Assembly: GCA_027077895.1 (NCBI GenBank)
Contig: JALWQZ010000075.1
Coordinates: 1-11,207, forward strand
DNA from: Microcaldota archaeon
GTDB taxonomy: Archaea; B1Sed10-29; WALL01; WAMD01
Reading direction: 5' to 3'
Length of the DNA stretch: 11,207 nt
The notes beneath the pieces were generated by a model that saw nothing but the letters and a program-made list of their open reading frames with translations, did no database searches and was not told the origin of the DNA. The position numbers and the translations under genes are program-made. Of this stretch, positions 6,603 through 11,207 are shown piece by piece; the stretch's first letter is position 1; each line of letters begins with the position of its first letter.

Positions 6603-7449
6603 TGAAGGTCCGAGGATAATTTCCATTGCTTCAGGCAAGGGTGGAGTTGGCAAGACTGCTATAACCTCCAATCTAGGGATAGCCCTTGGGATGTTGGGGG
6701 AGAGAGTTCTTTTGATAGACGCTGATGTTCAGATGGCAAACCTGGGTCTTATGCTAGGTATGGAGAATAGGCCAATTAGTCTCCAGGATGTTCTTTTAGA
6801 ACATGCTTCTCCGAGGGATGCTGTTTATAATGTTAGGGAAAATGTCAAGTTTGTCCCATCCGGGTTGTCGCTTGAAAAGATGCTTAGGATTGATGAGGAG
6901 AAACTTGCCGACATTGTTTCTGAACTTTCTAGGGGAATGGATTTTGTTTTGATTGACTGCCCCCCAGGTGTTGGTCCAGATGCATTGGCGGCGTTGAACG
7001 CTTCAAAGGAAGTTATTGTCATGACAATGGCAGAGCCAGTGTCTGTTGCCGATGCGATGAAACTAGCCATATTTGCAGAGAGAAGACTTGGCCTGACAAT
7101 AAGGGGGACTGTTGTAAACATGTACAAAGGAATGAAGCACGAGATGAAGGAGGAAGAGATAGAAAAACTAGTTCAATCTCCTGTTCTGGCGGTTGTGCCA
7201 GAGGATCCATTGTTGAGGAGATCTAGCATTGAAGGTGTCCCTGTGGTTGTTAGACACCCAGATGCACCCTCTAGTTTAGTCATAACTGGCCTAGCGGCGA
7301 AACTAGCAGGAGTTGCCAGACCTGCTTCGGTGCAGAGAAAGAAATCAGGTTTGGGGATATTCAACATTTTCAAGGGGTTATCTTTATTTAGGCATAAACC
7401 TAAACTTAATGATGTTAGAAAAGGTGAGGAAAAATTCTCAAAGAGGTGA
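6592..7449 (+). CDS. minD: MinD/ParA-type P-loop ATPase
   Basis: This 285-residue protein (from the chosen start) is a MinD/ParA-superfamily ATPase. It has the deviant Walker A SGKGGVGKT (14-22) with both signature lysines (K16, K21), switch I LLIDADVQMANLGLMLG (40-56) and Walker B FVLIDCPPG (118-126). Such proteins dimerise on ATP and position partners at membranes or on DNA. Near the C-terminus, GLGIFNIFKGLSLFRHK (253-269) can form an amphipathic helix with one hydrophobic and one basic face, like the membrane-targeting sequence of bacterial MinD. A charged tail (KLNDVRKGEEKFSKR) follows, which is unusual because the MinD helix is normally at the very end. The frame is open from GTG at 6583 and ATG at 6586; I prefer ATG 6592 because GTGAT just upstream fits the anti-Shine-Dalgarno. 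It overlaps the roadblock-like gene by 11 bases. There is no minC or minE nearby; its archaeal role is likely not classical division-site selection. Confidence 0.9.
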   Translation: MAGDEGPRIISIASGKGGVGKTAITSNLGIALGMLGERVLLIDADVQMANLGLMLGMENRPISLQDVLLEHASPRDAVYNVRENVKFVPSGLSLEKMLRIDEEKLADIVSELSRGMDFVLIDCPPGVGPDALAALNASKEVIVMTMAEPVSVADAMKLAIFAERRLGLTIRGTVVNMYKGMKHEMKEEEIEKLVQSPVLAVVPEDPLLRRSSIEGVPVVVRHPDAPSSLVITGLAAKLAGVARPASVQRKKSGLGIFNIFKGLSLFRHKPKLNDVRKGEEKFSKR

Positions 7450-7455
7450 AACACA

Positions 7456-7686
7456 ATGGCAAATAGTACGAGACCATTTGATTTTTTGAATGACGCAATA
7501 GGAAAGACAGTACTCGTTAAAGTGAAGGACCAGGTTGAGTACAGGGGCATACTAAAGGCCTTTGATGTGCACATGAACCTTGTACTGGGAGAGGCAGAGG
7601 AACTCAAGGACGATAAGGTCGTAAGGAAACTAGGGATGCTTATAGTTAGGGGAGACAACATACTGTTTGTGTCACCTAGCATCTAA
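7456..7686 (+). CDS. Archaeal Sm-like protein (LSm/SmAP)
   Basis: This 76-residue protein is a minimal Sm fold. The Sm1 motif spans about residues 17-48, with KAFDVHMNLVLGEAEE carrying D37, M40 and N41 of the uridine-binding pocket. The Sm2 motif LIVRGDNILFV (62-72) contains the RGDN that completes the pocket. Archaeal SmAPs form seven-membered rings that bind U-rich RNA and associate with RNase P RNA and other small RNAs. Length is typical and no tail is present. A strong ribosome binding site (GAGGTGA) overlaps the MinD stop region, seven bases before the ATG. In many archaea an Sm-like gene sits next to ribosomal protein L37e; here it lies between a MinD ATPase and a permease, which is less usual. 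Confidence 0.95.
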   Translation: MANSTRPFDFLNDAIGKTVLVKVKDQVEYRGILKAFDVHMNLVLGEAEELKDDKVVRKLGMLIVRGDNILFVSPSI

Positions 7687-7699
7687 TGTCGTGGTGTCA

Positions 7700-8596
7700 A
7701 TGGATTGGCTCCTTCTAGCCCTACTCGCTAATTTATTCTTTGCTTTCAATAATGTTAACATACAAGGGATTACGAAGAATTGGGTTAAGTCTGGTAGGAA
7801 CTACTTTATACTGTTTGGGATCATATGGTTTGCTTTTCTTTCTGCCATGTTGCTCATCTTTGGAATCCCAGTCCCTAGCCCATTTTTGTTATCTCTCCTA
7901 GTTGTAAACGGGATTTTGACTGGCTTAAGTTTGTACTTTCTATTTATTAGTGTTTCAAAGGACGACGTTTACAAGGTCGCGGTTATACTGAGCCTGAATC
8001 CGGCGATAACCGCTGTTTTGTCATTTCTGTTTCTAGGTGAATCCTTCCCAACTCAAAAATTAGTAGGGGTGTTACTGCTTATAACCGCAGGGGTAATTGC
8101 TTCGTTGTCCAAGAACTCGTTGGGCAAATGGAAGTTTTCTCCTGCTTTAATATACGCGGTTTTATCGGTTGTCTTTATGAGCGTGTCCAACATCATAATA
8201 AAATTTGCCACCTACTCCCTGCCCCCTACTTCTGTTCTGGTCTGGGGAAGATTATTTATGGTACTCGTTGTACTGGCAATCTTGATTAAGGCCGATTGGA
8301 GAAATGATTTTTTGCATGTTTGGAAATCTCTATCAACGTCTAGGTTTTCTATGGTGGTTGGGAACGAGTTAGTCTCGCTTGTTGGTACACTCGCCATAAT
8401 CTACGCGTTTGCCCTATCAACTGCGACGATAATTACTAGTTTGAGCGCCACATATCCACTGTTTGTTTTAGTACTAGAACTGATCTATACACGAGTGATT
8501 CCTGGATTCATTGAGTCTAAACTAGACATTGGTTCCCTAGTCTTGAAGATGATAAGCCTAGTTTTACTTGTCCCAGGTATACTGTTGATTTACTAA
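7700..8596 (+). CDS. EamA/DMT-superfamily permease
   Basis: This 298-residue, roughly ten-span membrane protein has two tandem EamA-type halves. The first ends in LSLNPAITAVLSFLFLGES followed by a span (LVGVLLLITAGVIASLS), the standard DMT signature. The second half ends with SLSATYPLFVLVLELIYTR, the degenerate repeat of the same motif, and a last span. Family members export or take up amino acids, nucleotide-sugars or other small metabolites; nothing here identifies the substrate. The ATG at 7700 is preferred because GTGGTG precedes it and because the upstream 11 codons from 7667 run back into the Sm-like gene. The stop lies one base from the end of the convergent membrane-protein gene. It is the last gene of the plus-strand run and its transcript probably ends in T-tracts just beyond. 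Confidence 0.9.
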   Translation: MDWLLLALLANLFFAFNNVNIQGITKNWVKSGRNYFILFGIIWFAFLSAMLLIFGIPVPSPFLLSLLVVNGILTGLSLYFLFISVSKDDVYKVAVILSLNPAITAVLSFLFLGESFPTQKLVGVLLLITAGVIASLSKNSLGKWKFSPALIYAVLSVVFMSVSNIIIKFATYSLPPTSVLVWGRLFMVLVVLAILIKADWRNDFLHVWKSLSTSRFSMVVGNELVSLVGTLAIIYAFALSTATIITSLSATYPLFVLVLELIYTRVIPGFIESKLDIGSLVLKMISLVLLVPGILLIY

Positions 8597-8597
8597 C

Positions 8598-9647
8598 TTA
8601 CTCATTTTTTGGTTTTAGCCTTTTCGCTCGTGTGCCTGCACGCCTAGTTTTCTTTGCCTTCCTAGTTTTGGCTGCGGTCTTTACCGTTGTTTTTAGGGCC
8701 TTGGTTTTCGTCGAGTTTTTTGCTGCTCTGTTTACTCTCTTTGTCTCTTTTTTGTTGCCTCCTTTAACCTCCCTATAAATCGTCACTTGGGCTGTCGTGT
8801 GCAGTGCCTGCTGGACAACTGTGATTATGTAGGTCACTACCACCCAGATTATTATTGCCCAGCCTATTGACGATGCAACTGAACTTAAGAGTGCTTCTAG
8901 GCTCATTGTTGGGATTATAGTTGGAATCAGGTGAGCAGTCATAATCTCCCCTATTGCTTCGCCTATGTATGTTACCCCCATTATCACTATTGTTACGATG
9001 AAGAGAAACCCAGTACCTGACCAGCCTGATTTTCTCATTATCCTGTACGAATCCCTCAGAGCATACACATTCCTCCACTTGCTGACCACTCTTCCCCAGA
9101 ATGAACTTTGCTTGTGTCCACTAGGTTCTTCCATGTAGGCCACCACTGGTGTTACCCACATGAAGTATGCGATGAGAACTAGTGCCAGTAGTCCAGCAAG
9201 CATAACTAGCAGGCCAATCACTATCAGGAGCATGTTCATATGAATAAATCCTAGTATTAATGGCACGAATGTAATAATGAGCGTGGCGAGCATTATTACG
9301 TCATAAAAGATCACTGCTGTTCCCATGTCCCATATCTTGTTCTTTATCGCGTAGAGCACAACTTCAAGATACCCCGAGTTTTCGTTTTCCATTTTTCGTA
9401 TTATCGCTCCAGGAACTATCTGGGCTAGGTATATATATGCTACTAGACCGATTAATACCAGGAGTCCTGCCAACACCTTGCCATATATTCCTAGATTGAA
9501 TAGTGCGATTGATGGGATTAAAATCAGTGCTCCAACAGAGATGAGCACCGCGAAGGCCACCAGTTCTGCAATTGCAGCAGTGATGTATACATCTTTGTTT
9601 TTGATCTCCATGAACCATCTACTGATCATTTTCTCCATTCTACCCAT
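8598..9647 (-). CDS. Multi-span membrane protein with long Lys/Arg-rich C-terminal tail, family not recognised
   Basis: I do not recognise this 349-residue protein. It has about six hydrophobic spans, in pairs: two near residues 22-75, two near 109-165 and two near 215-285. Between the fourth and fifth spans is a polar loop (WGRVVSKWRNVYALRDSYRI). The last ~55 residues form a tail made almost only of Lys, Arg, Thr, Ala and Asn (for example KTKALKTTVKTAAKTRKAKK), resembling histone-H1-like tails. An even span number and basic N-terminus put both ends in the cytoplasm by the positive-inside rule, so the tail could touch nucleic acid or ribosomes. The ATG at 9647 is preferred (GGTGAG four bases upstream); a GTG three codons earlier is possible. 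It begins one base after the stop of the CoA-binding gene, so the two are co-transcribed. It converges on EamA with a one-base gap. Confidence 0.8.
   Translation of the reverse strand: MGRMEKMISRWFMEIKNKDVYITAAIAELVAFAVLISVGALILIPSIALFNLGIYGKVLAGLLVLIGLVAYIYLAQIVPGAIIRKMENENSGYLEVVLYAIKNKIWDMGTAVIFYDVIMLATLIITFVPLILGFIHMNMLLIVIGLLVMLAGLLALVLIAYFMWVTPVVAYMEEPSGHKQSSFWGRVVSKWRNVYALRDSYRIMRKSGWSGTGFLFIVTIVIMGVTYIGEAIGEIMTAHLIPTIIPTMSLEALLSSVASSIGWAIIIWVVVTYIITVVQQALHTTAQVTIYREVKGGNKKETKRVNRAAKNSTKTKALKTTVKTAAKTRKAKKTRRAGTRAKRLKPKNE
8605..8624 (+). terminator. Candidate T-tract terminator of the plus-strand run
   Basis: Three T-tracts (TTTTTT, TTTT, TTTT) follow the EamA stop by nine bases on the plus strand. 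Archaeal RNA polymerase terminates at such T-rich sites without needing a hairpin. The same bases encode lysine-rich codons of the convergent gene, so the tracts may be coincidental. Confidence 0.35.
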
Positions 9648-9648
9648 G

Positions 9649-10059
9649 TCACTCACCTGATGTGTTTATTTTCAAGGGGACGTCTAGATGATCTGGATCG
9701 AGACCAATACTTCTTATTGCACATGCAACTATCATATCTAGACCTAGTTTTCTGCCTAGTTCTAGTATCTCGGGACTCTCTGTGCCCGGGTTTACATAGA
9801 CGTGTTTTATCCCCTTTTTTGCAATATCTGGAATTATCTTTATGCCAATCTCTGGTCTTACATATAACCCAGCATATTCCACTTGCTCGGGGATATCATT
9901 GACAGATGAATAACATCTGACACCCTCAATTTCTTGTCCAGTATATTTTGGATTTACTGCGAATACCCTCCAACCTTGGCTTAGGTACGCTCTTATTGCT
10001 TTGTTTGAATACCTCTCTTTCTTTGGACTAGCGCCTATGATCACTATTGAATTTTTCAT
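9649..10059 (-). CDS. CoA-binding (Rossmann-fold, YccU-like) domain protein
   Basis: This 136-residue stand-alone CoA-binding domain (CoA_binding_2 type) begins KNSIVIIGASPKKERYSNKAI, the glycine-loop and following basic segment of the fold. It continues with GWRVFAVNPKY, the second strand (VNP being diagnostic), CYSSVNDIPE, YVRPE and VYVNPGTES. It ends with MIVACAIRSIG where relatives have a Cys-containing motif. Such small proteins bind CoA or acyl-CoA; their physiological role is poorly defined, and they lack the catalytic parts of succinyl-CoA synthetase. The frame extends to 10104, but GGAGG nine bases before the ATG at 10059 and the family pattern fix that start. The stop overlaps the ribosome binding region of the membrane protein gene downstream. 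Confidence 0.9.
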   Translation of the reverse strand: MKNSIVIIGASPKKERYSNKAIRAYLSQGWRVFAVNPKYTGQEIEGVRCYSSVNDIPEQVEYAGLYVRPEIGIKIIPDIAKKGIKHVYVNPGTESPEILELGRKLGLDMIVACAIRSIGLDPDHLDVPLKINTSGE

Positions 10060-10091
10060 TGCCACGTCCTCCAATCTATTAATACCCGTTT

Positions 10092-10102
10092 GATTTATAT
10101 AC
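10092..10102 (-). promoter_or_regulatory. Candidate box A promoter for the CoA-binding gene
   Basis: Read on the minus strand, GTATATAAATC lies about 33-43 bases before the ATG at 10059. It predicts a transcript start just ahead of the GGAGG at 10072-10068. A second AT-rich element (near 10107-10119) could serve instead. Confidence 0.45.
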
Positions 10103-10109
10103 ACAAGAT

Positions 10110-10118
10110 TTTTAAATA
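10110..10118 (+). promoter_or_regulatory. Candidate box A promoter for the tRNA gene
   Basis: TTTTAAATA lies about 28-37 bases before the first base of the tRNA at 10147. The expected transcript start (about 10140) is a few bases upstream of the mature 5' end, the usual arrangement for archaeal tRNA genes. Confidence 0.6.
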
Positions 10119-10185
10119 GGTGTGAAAAAAATATAGCGCTGGCTGTGGGCGCGTAGCTCAGCCAGGTCAGAGCGCTGGTCTTATA

Positions 10186-10243
10186 TGGCCGTGCTCTGGT
10201 ACATTTTTACCGGTCGGTTTATATATATGGGCCGGCCTAGGAT
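10186..10243 (+). other. Archaeal tRNA intron (58 nt) with canonical bulge-helix-bulge
   Basis: Both splice sites fall in a textbook bulge-helix-bulge. Exon bases CTTA (10180-10183) pair with intron bases TAGG (10238-10241) to form the four-pair central helix. The three-base bulges are TAT (10184-10186, cut after 10185) and ATA (10242-10244, cut after 10243). The intron-side helix is GGCCG (10187-10191) with CGGCC (10233-10237). A small hairpin GGTA/TACC (10198-10201 with 10208-10211) lies inside. The intron is too short for a homing endonuclease. It also holds an AT-rich stretch that looks like a TATA box. Confidence 0.9.
10218..10228 (+). promoter_or_regulatory. Possible box A promoter inside the tRNA intron
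   Basis: TTTATATATAT within the intron is a good TBP-site match. It would place a transcript start near 10250, in the 3' exon of the tRNA, giving the gene at 10305 a leader of about 55 bases. No other promoter-like element lies between the tRNA and that gene. It may equally be an unpaired intron loop. Confidence 0.3.
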
Positions 10244-10304
10244 AACCAGTGGTCGAGGGTTCGAATCCCTCCGCGCCCACTACTACTCATGAGGTGATGG
10301 AATC

Positions 10305-10937
10305 ATGGCAAGAAAAACAACTAGAAGGACCACAAAACCTAAAAAGAGAGTTGTCAAGAGAGCTACAAGGCCTGCAAAGAAGCCTGCAATGAAGTCTGCA
10401 ATGACCAAGAAACAAGATGAAGGGATTGCTGCTTCTCCAATCCAGAAGACAGTCAAGCCCACAGTTAGCAAACCTGTTCATGAGAAGAACAAGGCAGAAT
10501 ACATGGGCCTACACTACGAGACATGGATCAACATAATACTAGTTGTTGCAGTGATAATCATAGTTGGTATACTAGCAGGTGTTGGAGCATTGGCACACAA
10601 TGTGGCAAAATACCAGGCGCCCTCTTTGGCTGCTCAGCAAACAATGTCTGAAACTGGTGTTGGAACAAGCGTCATAAGAGCCAAGGCTGAAAAAGTATTA
10701 AACATAATAACAGGTGGTGCTCAGAATTACAATATAACAGGAATAGTCAAGTCTCATGGTGTTTATGAAATTGACCTATCTCTAAAAACACCGACAGGTA
10801 CAGAACCAGGGAAGGCATTCATGTCAACAGACGGACAGATGATGTATTTCAGATACCTGAACGTTGACCAGTTCTTACAGAGGTACCAAAACAGCATTAA
10901 GCAGGTGGTTAGCAATTCAACAAATTCAACCCAATGA
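10305..10937 (+). CDS. Single-span membrane protein with Lys/Arg-rich cytoplasmic tail and small outer domain
   Basis: This 210-residue protein is not assigned to a named family. Residues 1-36 are highly basic (MARKTTRRTTKPKKRVVKRA and more Lys/Ala/Pro), followed by a flexible polar stretch. One hydrophobic span (about 74-98, INIILVVAVIIIVGILAGVG) then leads to an outer domain of ~110 residues. The basic segment should be cytoplasmic by the positive-inside rule. The outer domain has a helix ending near 137, then strands ITGIVKSHGVYEIDLSL and the turn MSTDGQMMYFRYLNV. Strand-strand with a DG turn resembles the small domain preceding thioredoxin-like domains in some archaeal disulfide oxidoreductases, but no CxxC is present. 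Sequons for N-glycosylation lie at NIT (143) and NST (204, 207). GAGGTGATGG gives a strong ribosome binding site for the ATG at 10305. It starts 25 bases after the tRNA and ends five bases before the convergent fibrillarin stop. Confidence 0.85.
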   Translation: MARKTTRRTTKPKKRVVKRATRPAKKPAMKSAMTKKQDEGIAASPIQKTVKPTVSKPVHEKNKAEYMGLHYETWINIILVVAVIIIVGILAGVGALAHNVAKYQAPSLAAQQTMSETGVGTSVIRAKAEKVLNIITGGAQNYNITGIVKSHGVYEIDLSLKTPTGTEPGKAFMSTDGQMMYFRYLNVDQFLQRYQNSIKQVVSNSTNSTQ

Positions 10938-10942
10938 ACCCC

Positions 10943-11207
10943 TCACTTATTCTTATATTTTGTTTTGAAAACTAGCATTTCGTGATCCTTTTCGTAGGGG
11001 TTTAAGCCTACCCTTTCAACCAACTCTAGACCGTGATTCTCTGCATACTTAACCACCTTCTCAAATATCTCCTTTGGGTTCTTGGTGACGTCTATGCTTC
11101 TGGATTTTACTGCAATCATAGCCCACTCAGGTTTCGATGCGTTTACATTTTTGACTAGTATCTCAGACTGGTTTGGCTGGGCGACATCCTGGTAAACAAC
11201 ATTAATG
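10943..11207 (-). CDS. flpA: Fibrillarin-like rRNA/tRNA 2'-O-methyltransferase, C-terminal part (runs off the right edge)
   Basis: Reading the minus strand in from the edge gives 87 residues and a TGA at 10945-10943. They include VVYQDVAQPNQSEIL, WAMIAVKSRSIDVTKNPKEIF and NPYEKDHEMLVF. These are signature stretches of archaeal fibrillarin: the VYQDVAQPNQ region and the IAVKSRSID strand belong to the methyltransferase core, and PYEKDH is the conserved C-terminal strand. The protein is the catalytic subunit of box C/D sRNPs, working with Nop5 and L7Ae to methylate the 2'-OH of rRNA and tRNA under guide RNA direction. The N-terminal part with most of the SAM-binding motifs is outside the window. 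The nop5 gene, usually adjacent, is not visible here. Confidence 0.95.
   Translation of the reverse strand, partial: INVVYQDVAQPNQSEILVKNVNASKPEWAMIAVKSRSIDVTKNPKEIFEKVVKYAENHGLELVERVGLNPYEKDHEMLVFKTKYKNK
10947..10966 (+). terminator. Candidate T-rich terminator of the basic membrane-protein gene
   Basis: A T-rich run (TTATTC, then TATATTTTGTTTT) begins nine bases after the stop at 10937. It fits the loose T-tract terminators of archaea, though it lies in the coding end of the convergent fibrillarin gene. Confidence 0.3.

Larger units (their letters stand above)
10147..10279 (+). tRNA. tRNA-Ile with anticodon UAU, interrupted by a 58-nt intron
   Basis: The exons fold into a complete cloverleaf. 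The acceptor stem is GGGCGCG (10147-10153) with CGCGCCC (10272-10278). TA linker, D-arm GCTC/GAGC, anticodon stem CTGGT (10175-10179) with ACCAG (10245-10249), variable loop TGGTC, T-arm GAGGG-TTCGAAT-CCCTC and discriminator A (10279) follow. No CCA is encoded. Splicing at the canonical position 37/38 yields the loop CUUAUAA, so the anticodon (10182-10184) is UAU, decoding AUA. Standard isoleucine tRNAs in most archaea use GAU plus a modified CAU; a UAU form is known from a few lineages such as Nanoarchaeum and Korarchaeum. A GAU reading would need a non-canonical splice site and loses the splice motif. There is no terminator before the gene at 10305, so the tRNA may be the first part of a joint transcript. 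Confidence 0.9.

Noticed and set aside
7173..7682. Minus-strand open frame of 169 codons opposite MinD and the Sm-like gene
   Set aside because: Antisense shadow of two conserved genes; Ser/Thr-rich translation without family features.
7667..7699. Upstream extension of the EamA permease to 7667
   Set aside because: It overlaps the Sm-like gene and the extension lacks a ribosome binding site; the ATG at 7700 follows GTGGTG and starts just before the first span.
10060..10104. Upstream extension of the CoA-binding gene to 10104
   Set aside because: The extra 15 codons precede the conserved glycine-loop start and include the GGAGG ribosome binding site for the ATG at 10059.
10147..10279. Reading the tRNA as tRNA-Ile(GAU), since GATAACCAG at the 3' exon matches a GAU anticodon loop
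   Set aside because: It needs splicing between positions 33 and 34, and the required cut sites do not sit in a bulge-helix-bulge. The canonical 37/38 site gives a perfect motif and anticodon UAU.
1..11207. CRISPR array, insertion sequence or integrase-bearing island, including a tRNA attachment site
   Set aside because: No spaced direct repeats, transposase, integrase or duplicated tRNA 3' end was seen; the intron of the tRNA carries no endonuclease gene.

Overview
The window is archaeal. The evidence is an aIF5A with the hypusination motif, an archaeal Sm-like protein, a fibrillarin (FlpA) 3' end, a tRNA intron with a canonical bulge-helix-bulge splice site, no encoded CCA, TATA/box A-type promoters, GGTGA/GGAGG ribosome binding sites and several apparently leaderless genes. 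Gene density is very high: genes meet tail to tail with overlaps or gaps of a few bases, and no intergenic stretch without a gene exceeds 300 bases. Gene content resembles euryarchaeal or small-genome (DPANN-like) archaea, but the lineage cannot be fixed from this window. No mobile element, CRISPR array or rRNA was seen.

Layout, left to right. (1) Positions 1-137, minus: start of a FAD/NAD(P)-dependent oxidoreductase. It is divergent from (2) 212-1978, plus: an unrecognised 588-residue, Lys/Arg-rich protein. (3) 4176-1964, minus: a three-gene run of UPF0104/LPG-flippase-type membrane protein, aIF5A and an agmatinase-family ureohydrolase. The pairing of aIF5A with a polyamine-pathway enzyme makes sense because hypusine is built from spermidine. 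(4) 4228-8596, plus: a tight seven-gene run of TatD-type hydrolase, NYN-domain (TIGR00288-like) protein, DUF2226 protein, roadblock-like protein, MinD/ParA-type ATPase, Sm-like RNA-binding protein and EamA permease. (5) 10059-8598, minus: a small CoA-binding protein followed by a multi-span membrane protein with a long Lys/Arg/Ala/Thr-rich tail. (6) 10147-10279, plus: an intron-containing tRNA whose spliced anticodon reads UAU (isoleucine, AUA codon). It is followed 25 nt later by a single-span membrane protein with an equally basic N-terminal tail. (7) 11207-10943, minus: the C-terminal part of fibrillarin.

Two items deserve most attention. The first is the DUF2226 / roadblock-like / MinD cassette, whose ATPase ends in a candidate membrane-targeting amphipathic helix; it looks like an archaeal membrane-associated switch or positioning module. 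The second is the tRNA-Ile(UAU), which would read AUA without the usual agmatidine-modified CAU tRNA. Secondary items are the unknown basic protein at the left, membrane proteins with histone-like tails on both sides of the tRNA, a possible promoter inside the tRNA intron, an excess of the tetranucleotide CTAG, and divergent gene pairs that seem to share one AT-rich promoter core.
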